NCBI GenBank assembly: GCA_917880885.1
Contig: OU862908.1
Coordinates: 13,565,501-13,629,500 of the forward strand
Origin: Limnephilus marmoratus
Taxonomy: Eukaryota; Arthropoda; Insecta; Trichoptera; Limnephilidae
DNA: 64,000 bases
Reading direction: 5' to 3'
The position numbers and the translations under genes were made by a program. Below the pieces are notes generated by a model, which was not told the DNA's origin, searched no databases, and worked only from the letters and a program-made list of their open reading frames with translations. Positions 52,752 to 63,946 of the stretch are shown piece by piece (within the stretch, counting starts at the first letter, position 1; every line of letters begins with the position of its first letter).

Positions 52752-53299
52752 TGCATATATGCTTACAGAGTCCCTCTGCAATTATTAAATAGGTACATAA
52801 TAGTTTCTGATAAGTGGGTAGGTACCTTGTTTTAAATAATGTTATTTTAACTTTCATTTGCGCAAATACCCGCATTCAAATTGTCTTTATTAACCTTTTC
52901 TTGCAAAATTGAAAGAAATACCCACTCAACGTCGTATTAGCATGACTACATTTTTACCTCGTTTTATTGCATGGGTAGCTTGTGAGAGAAAATAATAATA
53001 ATGCTGTATTTACATAAATTAGCGTTTGTGTATTTAAATTAGCCAAATACTAAGTTTTGAACAAACAAAGGTCATGGTAATTATAAATAAATAATAGAGC
53101 ATAACCAATAGTTAATTCTGGGGATAAGCTGGTGAACATATTTTAAAGTAGGTATTTGGATTATAGAATATAAGTTCGAATACAAATAGTACCTACGTAC
53201 GTAATTGAAAAAAATAAATTTTTCCGCGTGACAAAGATTTGAGTGCTGTGTACACTTCAAACTACTGTACAATACAATACCGTAGCTGAGTCACTTAAA

Positions 53300-53717
53300 T
53301 CCTACTAACATTATAAAGGCGAAAGTTTGCATGGATGTATGGGTGTATGTATGTTTGTTACTCTTTCACGCAAAAACTACTAAATGGATTTCAATGAAAC
53401 TTTGCAATAATATAGCTCATACACCAGAATAACATAAAGGCTATGGCTCAGAGCTCTGGCATTATGAAATTTGTATAAAAAATATTGCAATAGGTGGCAC
53501 GATTAGTAAGATATCTATAATTCTTTATTCGATTCAAATTATTACGGGAGTATTTCAAAAAAATGAGTTCGGGGGGAGGAGTTGGAGGGGGGAGGGGGGG
53601 TGAAGGAGAGGAGGAGGTATGGGGGGGTGAAGGGGGGGTGGGGGGAGGAGGGGAAGGTGGAGGAGAACTGGAAACCACCCTAATACCATGTGAGGGAAGC
53701 CGCGGGAAAAAGTTAGT
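53300..53717 (+). mobile_element. Helitron-like element, right copy
   Basis: Duplicate of 1921-2338, including the G-rich centre (53564-53671). Confidence 0.5.
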
Positions 53718-53751
53718 CTATAATATAAATAGGTTGTCAACGTTATAAATT

Positions 53752-54101
53752 ACTAGGTGGTTCCCGTCATGCGTTGCAATGCCGTTCAAAGAAATAAATT
53801 ATTTCTCCCTGCATGTCCTTTCCCATGCGCCCCCGTTCCTCTCCCCCGTCTCCTCCCTCTTCCGCGTTCCCTTTCCACCTTCCCCTGTCCTCATCACCCC
53901 TCCCTCGAACCAATGTCCCTAACCTGCCGCTAAAACATATGAAATACACACATTTTTTATTTACACAAATTTCATTACACCAGAGCTTACCATTATATAT
54001 AGCCTATAACCTTCGAGAGCGTGCGCACAACAAATCACCAAAGTTTCATGGCAATCGGATGAACGGTGTGGCAGTGGATAAAATGCGAACAAACAAATAT
54101 T
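53752..54101 (-). mobile_element. Helitron-like element, truncated, right copy
   Basis: Duplicate of 2373-2722 in the repeated block. Confidence 0.5.
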
Positions 54102-54246
54102 GAAATTTATATATTTGATTAGGGTAAACTAAACAATGATTGCCCGCAACTAGTGATTGCCCACCCTCATTTTGATTGTCCCTTTCTCACTTATGTAAAT
54201 ATTTCACCAAAATCTTGGTCTTTCAAAAAAAAACTCTTAATGTATT

Positions 54247-54379
54247 CAACTCAACACCTCCTTTGAAGAGGTATTAAAAGAGATGAAAAAGTTGGTTAAA
54301 TAGGTTACGTCAGGTTACGTTATTAGCTATTTAAAAAAAATAATAACTTTTAATGACTTTTCAAAGAGGTGTTGAGTTG
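54247..54379. mobile_element. Short palindromic MITE, right copy
   Basis: Duplicate of 2868-3000 with the same inverted ends. Confidence 0.55.
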
Positions 54380-54464
54380 GGTTGGTTCTGAGTTGTCATG
54401 AAACTGAAAGCTTAGACCCTCAGGCTAATTTGTTCGCTTTTGGGAACAACTCGTATAGATATCA

Positions 54465-55398
54465 TTTGTGAATGCAAATTTCGCGAGATTGGGGCTCAAG
54501 CGAGATCCCGCGAATTTATGAATAACAATACTGCGAGATCTCGCCAATTTCGAGATCTCGCGAGATTGGTAGTTTTGTGTTTTTTTTTTTGCAAATAATC
54601 ACAATATTTGAATAACATAGGAAAAAAAATATTAAAATTATAAGTATTATAAGATAAACATTTATTTTCACGAATTTTTATGCGTCAAACATTGTTTAGA
54701 AGTTTATTTTTTAATAAACTTCTAAGTAGGTAGTAAACTTTGACGTACGTATCTATCAAATAACAAATGAAAGAAACAACCAGTCTTCTCTTCTAATATC
54801 AAACAAAAAGCTTTTAGTAATAAAACAGTTCTTTTATAACAAACAAAACAACGAGAAGTCAAAAAAATGAAACTTATTATCTAAGTTGAGTTGACTATTA
54901 AACTGAGATATTTTAATTAAATAAAACTATATCTACTATGTAGATCGTAGTAGATATAGTTTTATTATATATTTTATTACATATTACAGATTAATTAACA
55001 AAATGTACCAATCAAATGAAAGAATTGTTCAGATCAAATCACAAGCCATTATTACGAATTATTTTGAAAATAGCTCCTTAAGAAGCGCAAAATTTCCAAC
55101 GAATCGTCTGCTAAACGGCTTCATATTTTTTTGGCCAGATAACCAGCCGCTAAGAATGCCCTTTTGGATTCAACGCTAGTTGGAACCACAGACTTCAGGC
55201 TACCTCAGACCGCCGCCTCACGTGCACCGAACGAAACCGACAGATCGCAACTCCGTCCGTGTCAGTCCGCGCTTCGAATAAGACGTTTTCATGCTCGGGT
55301 GCAATCTCGTTAAACTCGCGAGATCTCGCCCTTTTTTCGTTCGAGTTCAATCTTGCCAAAAAAGACCGAGATCTCGCGAGAACGAGATTGCATTCCCT
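54465..55398. mobile_element. Non-autonomous hAT-like element, right copy
   Basis: Duplicate of 3086-4017, two bases longer because of the T-run near 54590. Flanked by the same AGATATCA direct repeats. Confidence 0.7.
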
Positions 55399-55530
55399 AG
55401 ATATCATAGAAATCGCTGTTTCACCCTTACTAGCGTTGTGAGAAATATGAATCCCTAACGGAGAATAATATAAGAAATATGAATCCCGAACATTGTTAGA
55501 AAGAGAAAACATGACGCTTCAAGTATGGTT

Positions 55531-55706
55531 TACTGGTATACCTCTGCCATAGGTCTCCCAAGTGGTTCGCTACGTTTGGTGACTTAGCAGGGATACCCGG
55601 GTTCATGGGGTGAGGTTTGTTCAGGTCTTGGTGGCGGATTCATCTACCCACCTGCTGCATGGCGGGCCGAATCGAGAGAGACTGGTGAGGGTAGGGTTAC
55701 CATATC
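55531..55706 (+). repeat. Dispersed repeat R, right copy
   Basis: Duplicate of 4150-4325 in the repeated block. Confidence 0.6.
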
Positions 55707-55949
55707 TCAGGATTTGTACTGAGATTTCAGGATTTTTCGACTTTTCTTAGGATTGCGGCCGGATTTTGCAAATCTCATGAAATCTCAGGATTTTCAATAT
55801 AACGCAGCTTACATTTTAAAGATCTCGTTAATTAAAAGTTAAACAAACTAAAAATATTTTCGTTATATTTAAAAATATATTTAAAAATATTTTCGTTAAA
55901 ACAAATAACGAAAATGCTTTTGGCCGTGAAAATCTTAAAACTTATCAAA

Positions 55950-56477
55950 CTAAAAATAATCTTCCTTTGGTAATAATCCAAGTAGGTACTTAATACCTTT
56001 TGAAGTAAGACTTTTTTCTTTAATTATTGATTTATAAAATGCATCACATATTAAACTCTTCAAATTATAATGAACTAAAAGTATAGCTGGAACTGAAGAC
56101 ACCTTTAGTCGATTTCTTTCTTTCGACCATTGGGCATGATAGAAAAAACTCTTTCTACATTTGCATTCTGGGTTGTAATTGCAAATATATATTGACAAAT
56201 ACGCAGCATCTCTGGTAATCGTGAAATACCTATTGTCTTGAAAATGTTTTCCCGCAAAGCATGAAGCATTACGTCAAAATATGCTTCTTCCTGTTTTGTT
56301 AAAAAAACTATTCAGAGATGCAATTTCATCGAATAATTTCACATCATCGATGTGTACTTCTTTTCCATTCAGATAATGAACTGATGAAGCAATCTGATCA
56401 AAGTCGATCAACCAATTAAAGGCTTTGAAATCATCTAAAGGCGTCATCCACTTGATCAAATATTCTATGCAAGTCTT
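55950..56477 (-). pseudogene. hAT transposase C-terminal remnant, right copy
   Basis: Duplicate of 4569-5096. The gypsy provirus at 56697 lies just upstream on the minus strand, so the remaining 5' part of this transposon, if it survives, should lie to the right of 63946, near and beyond the window end. Confidence 0.6.
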
Positions 56478-56660
56478 AAGGCACTGGCACACTTGTGTAG
56501 TGTGGTGTGTCGTGACTACAAATTAACCAATCATCGTCGTCGCTTGTCGACACGCCACAACCTACAAATATGTCTCTAACCATAATAAATGTATGAAACC
56601 GATGTGCTTCTGCCGCGCCACGACACACCACACCACACCACACAAGTGTGTTTCCGCCTT
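56478..56660. mobile_element. MITE with AAGGC inverted ends, right copy
   Basis: Duplicate of 5097-5279. Confidence 0.6.
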
Positions 56661-56696
56661 TATACATATATTTAAGGTCTTGCTTAAAAACTTAAC

Positions 56697-56874
56697 TGTA
56701 ATGTCTTCACTTGGTACTAATAATACACCATGACTTACAAGCACTTTTTATTATATTAATACTTAGAATCATCAAATTCCCAACCATCACATAGTCTCCA
56801 TTTTACAAGCTCCCCAAAACAAAAGAACCTCTGACAACTGTAATTAATTATTTAAATATCGTTAATATATTACA
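56697..56874 (-). repeat. 3' LTR of the gypsy provirus
   Basis: 178 bases, ends TGTAAT / ATTACA, next to the polypurine tract (56875-56883, GTGGGAGGG on the minus strand). Compared with the split 5' LTR it differs by a few bases (GTACTAATAAT against GTAATAATAAT; CCCAACCATCACATAG against CACAACTATCACCTAG), so the insertion is not brand-new. Confidence 0.88.
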
Positions 56875-57050
56875 CCCTCCCACACTTAAAACCTTAGCAT
56901 CCGACTAGGATCGGAGCTCCGCTAACTAATTATTATACAAATTAAATTAAACATCCTGTTAAATACCTTAATATAAATATTTCATTGTAACTAGAACTAA
57001 AATGTTTTACATTCTTCAGACTTCAACTCGCTCTGAGAAAAGATTCACGG

Positions 57051-58077
57051 CTAGATCCGGGCCATCAATCGTCCTCTCCAAGGGTTCATCAGGTTCCTGA
57101 AAGGAACAGAGTCGCTTAGAAACTGACAAGAAATTCCGGAGAGACCGCCACCTTGGCCCTGATTTTCAGAAAGTGTGGCCTCATCTTCCCACCTGACACT
57201 ATTCTCAATTAGCTGATCAGCATGTCTTTTCCAAACCTGATCCGAATTTCTCATTTTAACTAGGTATACTCTGATTCCTATTTTTTTAATAATTTCTCCC
57301 CTACGCCATTTATTTTGATCAGACCTGAAATCCTTTGCCATAACTTTAGTACCGATTTCTAATGACTTCTTAAGTTTTCTCCCTTTGCTATATGAAACCT
57401 GCCTGCTCTGGGCTCTCTTCATATTGTCAGCCACTTCGGATGACACATTTTTATATGCTCTGGTGTCATTCCTTTTAGACAGAAACAACGTGTCAAACCT
57501 AGACCTGATACGATGGCCTAACAAAGCTTCGCTTGGAGATATTCCCGTACTCTGGTGTGGAGCATTCCTGTAGTCGACAAGAAAATTTAATAGCTTATCT
57601 TGAAAATCCTGAGGAAGACGCCCTTCATGTAACAACTTTTTCAAAAAAAAAATCACAAATTTGACACTAATTTCAGCTTGACCGTTACTATTTGGTTTCT
57701 TGACTGCACTAGTTAGGTGTTTAATTTTGAATTCTGAACAAAACTTCTCAAATTCCCTTGACCTAAACCCTGGTCCATTATGAGAAACCAACACCTCTAC
57801 AATTCCAAAATGTGAAAATAAATTTTTCAATTCCCTAATCGTTTGATTTGAATCTAATCCCGTAACACATAAACACTCTAGCCATTTCGAAGTGGGGTCT
57901 ATAATAATTAAAAAAATATTTATTTCCAATAGGCCCGAAAAAATCTAGATGCAACCTTTTCCATATCTCCGTATCAATCGGCCAGCTGCTAATTTCTAAT
58001 CTCTTAGGCGTTGATGCATTTTCTGAGCAAATCTCACATTTTTTTATTGCCTCTTCAATGTGGCTGTTAAAACCCAA
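57051..58077 (-). pseudogene. gypsy integrase
   Basis: Two minus-strand frames, 57835-58077 then 57051-57929, overlap through a frameshift. They contain the zinc-region CEIC, the first catalytic Asp in HLDFFGPI, a second segment VLVSHNGPGFRS in which the expected Asp of DNG is His (codon at 57780-57782), and a retained NGQAE with the third acid. The C-terminal part has YRNAPHQSTGISPSEALLGH and a chromatin-binding-like basic tail. The loss of the second catalytic Asp and the shift make it inactive. The left copy at 5670-6696 is the same. Confidence 0.85.
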
Positions 58078-58892
58078 CCAGAAAAAATAAGTCTCCTTAA
58101 AGTTTTTGATTTTGTTATTCCTAAATGAGACTCGTGTAAAAAAAACAAAATTTTCTCTCTCAAACTTTCAGGAATGACCAAACTATTTTGATAAAACATG
58201 CAGCTGTCATAAACACTTAACTTATCTTTTAAATGGAACCATTTTAAACAATTACCTTGTAAATGTTTTTTATCTGGCCACTTGTTTCCCTGTACGTAAT
58301 CCATCACTACTTTTAGACAAGCGTCTTCACTAACTGATTTTTTTAACAGATCAACACTTAACTCGCAATGATCCACTATAAAATTAATATTTTCTTCTTC
58401 CACGTTGATATTAAAAATATTTTCAAATCCCTGACATTCCTCTTCCCCAAACTCCGTACTTTCTTCAATTGGTAGTCTAGAAAATACGTCCGCACGATTT
58501 TCCTTTGATTTCACGTATGCAATCTCGTAATCAAATGTTGATAATATTAATGCAAACCGCTGTAGTCTGCTGTTAACTAATATGGGAATGTCTTTATCCG
58601 GTGCAAAAATATGCACAAGTGCCTTATTATCGCATTCAAGCGTGAACTTTCTACCATGTAGGTATTGAAAAAATTTCTTAACCCCGAACACAATGGCTAA
58701 ACTTTCCTTATTCAGAATGCAATATTTTCCCTCTGCACGTGTAAGCGTTCTGCTAGCACAAGCGATTGGTCTCTCAATATTTTCATCAAACAAATGTACT
58801 AAGATCGCGGAAATTCCCTTATCACTCGCGTCACAAATTAACTTTACCGGTCTACTGTTATCGTAATGACAGAGCAGTTTATCTGAAATCAA
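58044..58892 (-). pseudogene. gypsy RNase H and integrase N-terminus
   Basis: Minus-strand frame of 282 codons. The RNase H acids are seen in ICDASDKGISA, KESLAIVFG and CDNKALVHI, followed by SKENRADVFSRLP, the usual end of the domain in this family. The later part reaches HESHLGITKSK, the His pair of the integrase zinc-binding region. An in-frame stop separates it from the reverse transcriptase (58929). Left copy at 6663-7511. Confidence 0.85.
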
Positions 58893-58928
58893 AATCTGTT
58901 TTACTGACCGAAAAGCTTGTTTACATTC

Positions 58929-59806
58929 CTATGACCAAACAAACGCCGTGTTTTTCTTCAACAATTCGTATAGCGGCGCTAGAATTGTTGACATATTTTT
59001 AACGAACATTCTGTAAAAGTTTAAAGAACCAATAAAGGCACGCACCTCACTTACGTTTGTCGGCTCTGGCATTTTGACTATAGCATCAATTTTACTGGCG
59101 AGCGGCTTGACTCCTTGCGCGTCTACCCTGAACCCTAAATATTCAATGGCTTCTTGATGGAACAAATTTTTGTCACAATTAATTGTCAAACCTGCGTCAT
59201 TCAATCTTCCCAAGGCCGCTCTTAAGTTTCTGTTATGCTCGGCCAGGTCTTCTCCGAAAATCAAATTATCGTCAAAATATGTAATGACCCCTTTTACCCC
59301 AGACATTACTGAGTTTACTACGTTTGCGAATGAACTTGGACTAGAAGCTAACCCATATGGAAGAACTTTATATTTAAACAAACCGATATTCGTTGATAAG
59401 ACACAATATTTTTGTGATTTTTCGTTTAATCTAACTTGGGCGAAAGCGTGTTTTTTAAATCTAATTTTGAAAAAAATTTCCCTTTGCTCAATGCAGATAA
59501 TAAATCTTCTATTCTAGGTATTGGGTATGACGTATTTTCCAACATTGTGTTCAATGTCCTCTTAAAATCCGCGCAAATTCTGATTTTTCCATTTTGCTTT
59601 TTAACAATTACCATCGGGCTAGCTATATTGCTACATTTTATGGGTTCGATAATCCCTTCCTGTACCATTTTATTCAGCTCTACCTCAACTTTTTCCCTAA
59701 TGTTGTACGGAATAGGTCTGGCATTTACATACTTGGGAACGTAACTTTCTTTTACTCTAATATTTGCTTTGAAACCCTTAAATGAACCTATGGTTCCTTT
59801 AAACAC
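58929..59806 (-). pseudogene. gypsy reverse transcriptase
   Basis: Two frames. The N-terminal part (59426-59806) has IIEPIKCSNIASPMVIVKKQ, IRICADF and YPIPRIEDLLSALSKGKFFS, ending early after KLDL. The second part (58929-59381) has KVLPYGLASSPSSFANV and the catalytic box YFDD at 59268-59279, followed by LGFRVDAQG and FIGSLNFYR. The palm is thus split by a frameshift. The left-copy junction at 8301 corresponds to 59682 inside the first part. Confidence 0.88.
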
Positions 59807-59829
59807 GTTTGGAAAATCACTCCTGCATT

Positions 59830-60150
59830 TTAGAAAACTTCACTATCAGTTTCAACTATTTCGTCATTGTGCACAACATTAACCTTACCTACATTTGAAA
59901 ACCCGATATCAAACATTTTCATGAAATCTATACCTAATAAGATGTTATTACCCTCTTTTGTCACAATAATTTTAATCCGCTTAATTTTGTTCCCGTATTT
60001 AATATCCAATTCAATTGACCCACAAAATTGTAGTTTTGAACCGATAAAAGAGCATAACCTCAAATCACATGGCTCTATTTTTATAGTGCCAAAAAACTTA
60101 TGAAAAATGGATTTTGGAATTGCTGAAATTGTAGCCCCCGAATCAACCCC
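59830..60150 (-). pseudogene. gypsy aspartic protease
   Basis: The active-site box DSGAT is encoded at about 60131-60144 on the minus strand, followed by ISAIPKS and, about 80 residues on, NNILLGIDFM, the second conserved protease motif. The frame differs from gag by a shift just before the DSGAT box and stops at 59830, before the reverse transcriptase frame. Confidence 0.8.
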
Positions 60151-60980
60151 TTGTGTGGTTTATCCCTTACTTGAATTTCTAAAAATATGTAATTTTTGTT
60201 ATTATCGTCCACATTGTATAAAATCGTGTTTTGTAATTTAAAACATATTTTGCTAATGTGACCAATTTTACCACAATGTCTATATTTTGCGTTTTTAAAT
60301 TTGCATTCACTTTTAAAATGATTCTCCCCACACGAAAAACACGACACTTCCTTTCTTTTTGCAACAACATACTTATGATTACGATTTAACCTACTCAACC
60401 TGCTAGAATCTGACAATGCTTTAGGATTATTATATATTGATTTTTTAATATTTTCCCGTTCTTTTGAACCCGACGCCACGTATACCGATTCTTCGCTTTT
60501 ACCAACATTGAGTATATGTTCATATGCCGACGCTATTTTAAAACACTGGGCGAAATCTATCTTATCATTATCACACTCTAAGAAAAGTTTTTGCTTAATT
60601 TGTATATTGTAAACCCCGGTAATAAAGATATCTTTTAAATTGGCATCAAGCCTACCTTGAAAATTACAATCGGTACACAAATTTTTCAATCTAGATGCAA
60701 AATCTCTTATTGACTCAGATTCTGATTGTTTCTTTCTATAAAATTTATCTCTACATTCAAAAATACTCTGAATTGGTTTACATAGAACATAAGGTAATTC
60801 AAAAATTTTCCCATAAGTACAATTAACAGCCAATTTCGGAAACAAAACGTTCGTGACCAGCTTGAGGGTGTCGGTGGACAGTGAAGTTAGCAAGAATGCA
60901 CGTTTTCTCTCTTCGCTCCACTTATCATCATTAAACAGTAGGCATTGTTCCCATCTCAACCGGAAAATCTTCCAGTCCAT
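60081..60980 (-). pseudogene. gypsy gag with zinc knuckle
   Basis: Minus-strand frame of 299 codons starting MDWKIFRLRWEQCLLFNDD, the typical gag opening. A conserved central helix region includes FRDKFYRKKQ-like text and DFASRLKNLCTDC. Near residue 215 there is a CCHC knuckle CFSCGENHFKSEC, then a second knuckle (HCGKIGHISKIC) that lacks its first Cys. The frame leaves the coding register at the protease. It is intact up to that point, so a gag-like protein could still be read from it, but the promoter LTR is split. Confidence 0.85.
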
Positions 60981-61048
60981 TGTATTGTGACATTAAGACT
61001 CTATTCCCTTCAAGCTCATGACGAACTCCCTGAACTAAAACAAATGAC

Positions 61049-61467
61049 TTAACTCCGAATTCCTCCGTGTCTCCAGCCCTTGTTCCCTTTCTTCCCGTCA
61101 CCCTCTCTCTCTGTGCAGCCCTCTAGCTCCGTCCTGTTTGTTCCCCCGGCTGCACCAAAAAAAAACCTTGTTTCGTAACTCGCTGCTGCGCTGCTCCCGT
61201 CTTCTCTTGCTGCGAACTTCAGGCACCTTGGATACGTATGACCGTTTGGCTGCACTTCCTGGCCCTCCCGACCTTGTCCGAAGTAGCTCCAAGTGTCCCA
61301 AGTAGTCAAAACAGCTCCAAGACGGCAAGATTCTTAATGAAAACCTCGGATTGCCTCGTCCTTCCTTTTTCTCATTCAGTATATTACTGATCTTTTGAAT
61401 TCTGGAATTTCCCTTAGGTTCTTCTAAAATTCGGTTTAATAACTGAATTCCTTATTTTGCTGCGCCA
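61049..61467 (-). other. gypsy 5' untranslated leader and primer binding site
   Basis: Between gag and the 5' LTR. The primer site is TGGCGCAGCAAAA on the minus strand (61455-61467), three bases from the LTR end, resembling the tRNA-Ser-type site of some insect gypsy elements (recalled). Open frames in this leader are probably chance. Confidence 0.6.
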
Positions 61468-61470
61468 GTT

Positions 61471-61522
61471 TGTAATGTCTTCACTTGGTAATAATAATAC
61501 ACCATGACTTACAAGCACTTTT
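61471..61522 (-). repeat. 5' LTR of the gypsy provirus, left piece
   Basis: Bases 1-52 of the LTR (TGTAATGTCTTCACTTGG to CAAGCACTTTT). It is interrupted after CTTTT by the LINE; four LTR bases (TATT) are missing at the insertion point. Confidence 0.88.
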
Positions 61523-63517
61523 ACATGTTTACATGTTTAAGACCCGTTACATGTTTACCGACAATATACAAAATTTTAACCTCTTGCTTGACAGATTTAA
61601 TATATACTCATTTGGATGAAAAAAATATTTTATCTGAACAACAAAAAGGTTGTCGCAGAAAACATATGGGATGTAAAGAACAATTAGTTATTGATTCTGT
61701 AATTTTAAAACAAATTCAAAATCAAAAGCGTAATTTACATACTTGTTATATAGATTATCAAAAACCTTTGATAGTGTCCCGCACTCGTGGCTAATCAAAA
61801 TATTAAAAATATATAAACTTAACCCAATTATAATTAGCTTTTTGAAAAATATTATGTCCTTTTGGAATACAGATTTGCTAGTTAATTTAAAAGGTAAGAA
61901 AATAGTAGTACCGGGCATTTCAATAGAAAGAGGGATTTTTCAAGGAGACTCATTGAGCCCTCTCTGGTTTTGCTTAGCATTGAATCCCCTTTCTAAAATG
62001 TTAATTAAAAGCAAGTTTGGAATAAAAATTAAGGGTAATACAAGAGAGAGTAGTATAGTTTCACATCTATTATATATGGATGATATAAAATTATTTTCAA
62101 ATTCTGAATCAAATTTAGAGAAAATGATTAAGGTAGTTAAAAAATTTTCAGATGATATTAAAATGACTTTTGGTTTAGATAAATGTAAAACGATCTATAT
62201 AGAGAAAGGCTAAATTGTAGATGGAGACGAGGGTATATTTAGAAATTTCAAAATTAAAAGTATGAAAGGGGATGAGGTTTATAAATATTTAGGATACCCG
62301 CAATCGAATAGATTAGATCACACTAGTATTAAAAATGATATTAGGATTAAATTTCAAACTACGATCAGAAAAATTTTAAAATGCAATCTATCTGCTAAAA
62401 ATTTAGTAAAAGCAATAAATACTTGGGCAATACCTCTACTAACGTACTCATTTGGCATAATTAAATGGTCCAATACAGATTTAGATAGTTTAGAACGATT
62501 GATTAGAACTACGTCAACAAAGTTTGCCATCATCCAAATTCAGCTATAGAACGAATTAATTTACCTAGAAATTTAGGAGGTAGAGGAGTAGTCAAAATAA
62601 CATCTTTGAAACACAATCAGGTAGAAATGCTTAGAATTTTTTTTCCATAGGAAAGCTCAGAAATGCACAAAATAATTTGCAAGGCAGATAGAAATATTAC
62701 ACCTTTAAATTTATATGACGAGAATGCCAACAGTCTTATAAATACTAACCAGGAATTATTAGATTCCTGGTCAAATCAAATTATTCATACAAAACACTTC
62801 AATTATCTCAACCAAACGTATGTTGACAAACTTTCGTCAAGCAAATGGTTGGGTATTGGAGAGTTGAGCGCAGAAATAGAAGGATTTATGCTTGCCATTC
62901 AAGATAGAGTCATTAATACTAAAATTTATAGGAAGCATATAATCAAAGATATAAATCAAATTGATGATTTATGTAGAAAATGTTTGGCTTTTCTGGAAAC
63001 TATAGAACATATTATATCGGGATGTTCTATATTAGCGTTGTCCGAATATACATTTAGGCACAATCAGGTTTTAAAAATAATTCACCAAAGTTTGGTAATT
63101 AAACATAACTTGATTGATTGCCGTAATGTAGTACCATATTATGAATATGAACCAAATTCATTTATAGAAAATGAATTTTATAAAATATATTATGATAAAA
63201 CTATACTAACAGACAGAACAATTAGTCATAATAGACCTGATATAGTTTTACATGACAAAATTAAAAAATTAACTTATATCATTGATGTAGCTATTCCAAA
63301 TTCCTGTAATATTCAAAAAACGGTTTCTGAAAAAAATAGAAAATACACAGATTTAGGAAATGAGATTAAAAGAATTTGGCATTCTCGGACTATAAAAAAA
63401 TTACCATTTGTTATTTCGGCCACTGGCATAATACCTAGGAATCTGATTCAAAATATAAGATTTGTCAAAGAATTTGTATATAAAAATGCAAAAATCAGTA
63501 ATTTTAAATACATGTAG
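61504..63517 (+). pseudogene. R4/Dong-like reverse transcriptase with restriction-like endonuclease
   Basis: Four frames separated by shifts or stops. 61504-61794: RPVTCLPTIYKILTS and GCKEQLVIDSV. 61743-62213: KTFDSVPHSWLIKILKIYK, RGIFQGDSLSPLWFCLALNP, and the catalytic YMDD at 62073-62084. 62262-62549: KYLGYPQSNR and a thumb region. 62663-63517: a CCHC-type CRKC...H..SGC cluster (62970-63024), then RPDIVLHDK and YIIDVAIP (63233-63300), the PD-(D/E)xK-like endonuclease of the R2/R4 group. Zinc cluster and endonuclease placed after the RT are typical of that group. Broken frames and loss of the 5' end make it non-functional. Confidence 0.85.
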
Positions 63518-63819
63518 GATTACAAAAGATTTTTTAAATATTTATATTGAGGGATCAGTAGGATTTATAGGTTCAATTAGAAATGCCACAGAGCCGAACC
63601 CTCTGATATGAAAATATCTGGAGTCGGTGAATTATATTCCCATTTGGTCTCTAGTAGGTTGACATGTTGTTCTTGTATTATTTTGTATTTATAATACTTA
63701 TATAGTGCAATTGCATAGCGTGGGTTGACTAGATGATCATTTGGGGAAGTGTGTGAAAGGGTTTAGTTTTTCCTGTGGGGAAAATTTAACCCGGACATTT
63801 AAATCTGGTACGTATAAAA
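61523..63819 (+). mobile_element. R4/Dong-like LINE inserted into the gypsy LTR
   Basis: A 2.3-kb 5'-truncated non-LTR retrotransposon on the plus strand splits the LTR. It starts inside the reverse transcriptase and ends after a 3' UTR of about 300 bases. That UTR contains a hairpin-like CCGAACCCTCTGATATGAAA / ATATCTGGAGTCGG. It is the youngest event in this nest of three elements (LINE in LTR, provirus in hAT remnant). Confidence 0.88.
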
Positions 63820-63941
63820 ATATTAATACTTAGAATCATCAAATTCACAACTATCACCTAGTCTCCATTTTACAAGCTCCCCAAAACAAAAGAACCTCTG
63901 ACAACTGTCATTAATTATTTAAATATCGTTAATATATTACA
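63820..63941 (-). repeat. 5' LTR of the gypsy provirus, right piece
   Basis: Continues the LTR from ATATTAATACTTAG to ATTACA, followed by the target duplication TTAAC (63942-63946). Together with 61471-61522 it makes one 178-base LTR less four bases. Confidence 0.88.
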
Positions 63942-63946
63942 TTAAC

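Larger units (their letters stand above)
51380..59682. repeat. 8.3-kb near-identical direct repeat, right copy
   Basis: Second copy of 1-8301, in the same orientation, downstream of cuticle gene 4. The gypsy element that is cut at 8301 in the left copy is uninterrupted here across 59682, so this copy shows the original arrangement and the left copy carries the rearrangement junction. Confidence 0.97.
56697..63941 (-). mobile_element. Ty3/gypsy provirus with target duplication and nested LINE
   Basis: A minus-strand LTR retrotransposon bounded by TTAAC on both sides (56692-56696 and 63942-63946), a 5-bp target duplication. The 3' LTR is at 56697-56874 and the 5' LTR is split into 61471-61522 and 63820-63941 by a LINE. 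Internal order on the minus strand is primer site, gag, protease, reverse transcriptase, RNase H, integrase, polypurine tract. No envelope gene is seen. All coding parts have frameshifts or stops, so the copy is dead. It was inserted within an older hAT remnant. Confidence 0.9.

Noticed and set aside
61049..61328. Frames in the gypsy leader
   Set aside because: They overlap each other, lie between the primer site and gag, and show no motif.
56697..63941. Envelope gene that would make the element an errantivirus
   Set aside because: Integrase is followed directly by a short stretch, the polypurine tract and the LTR; no third frame with a signal or membrane segments.
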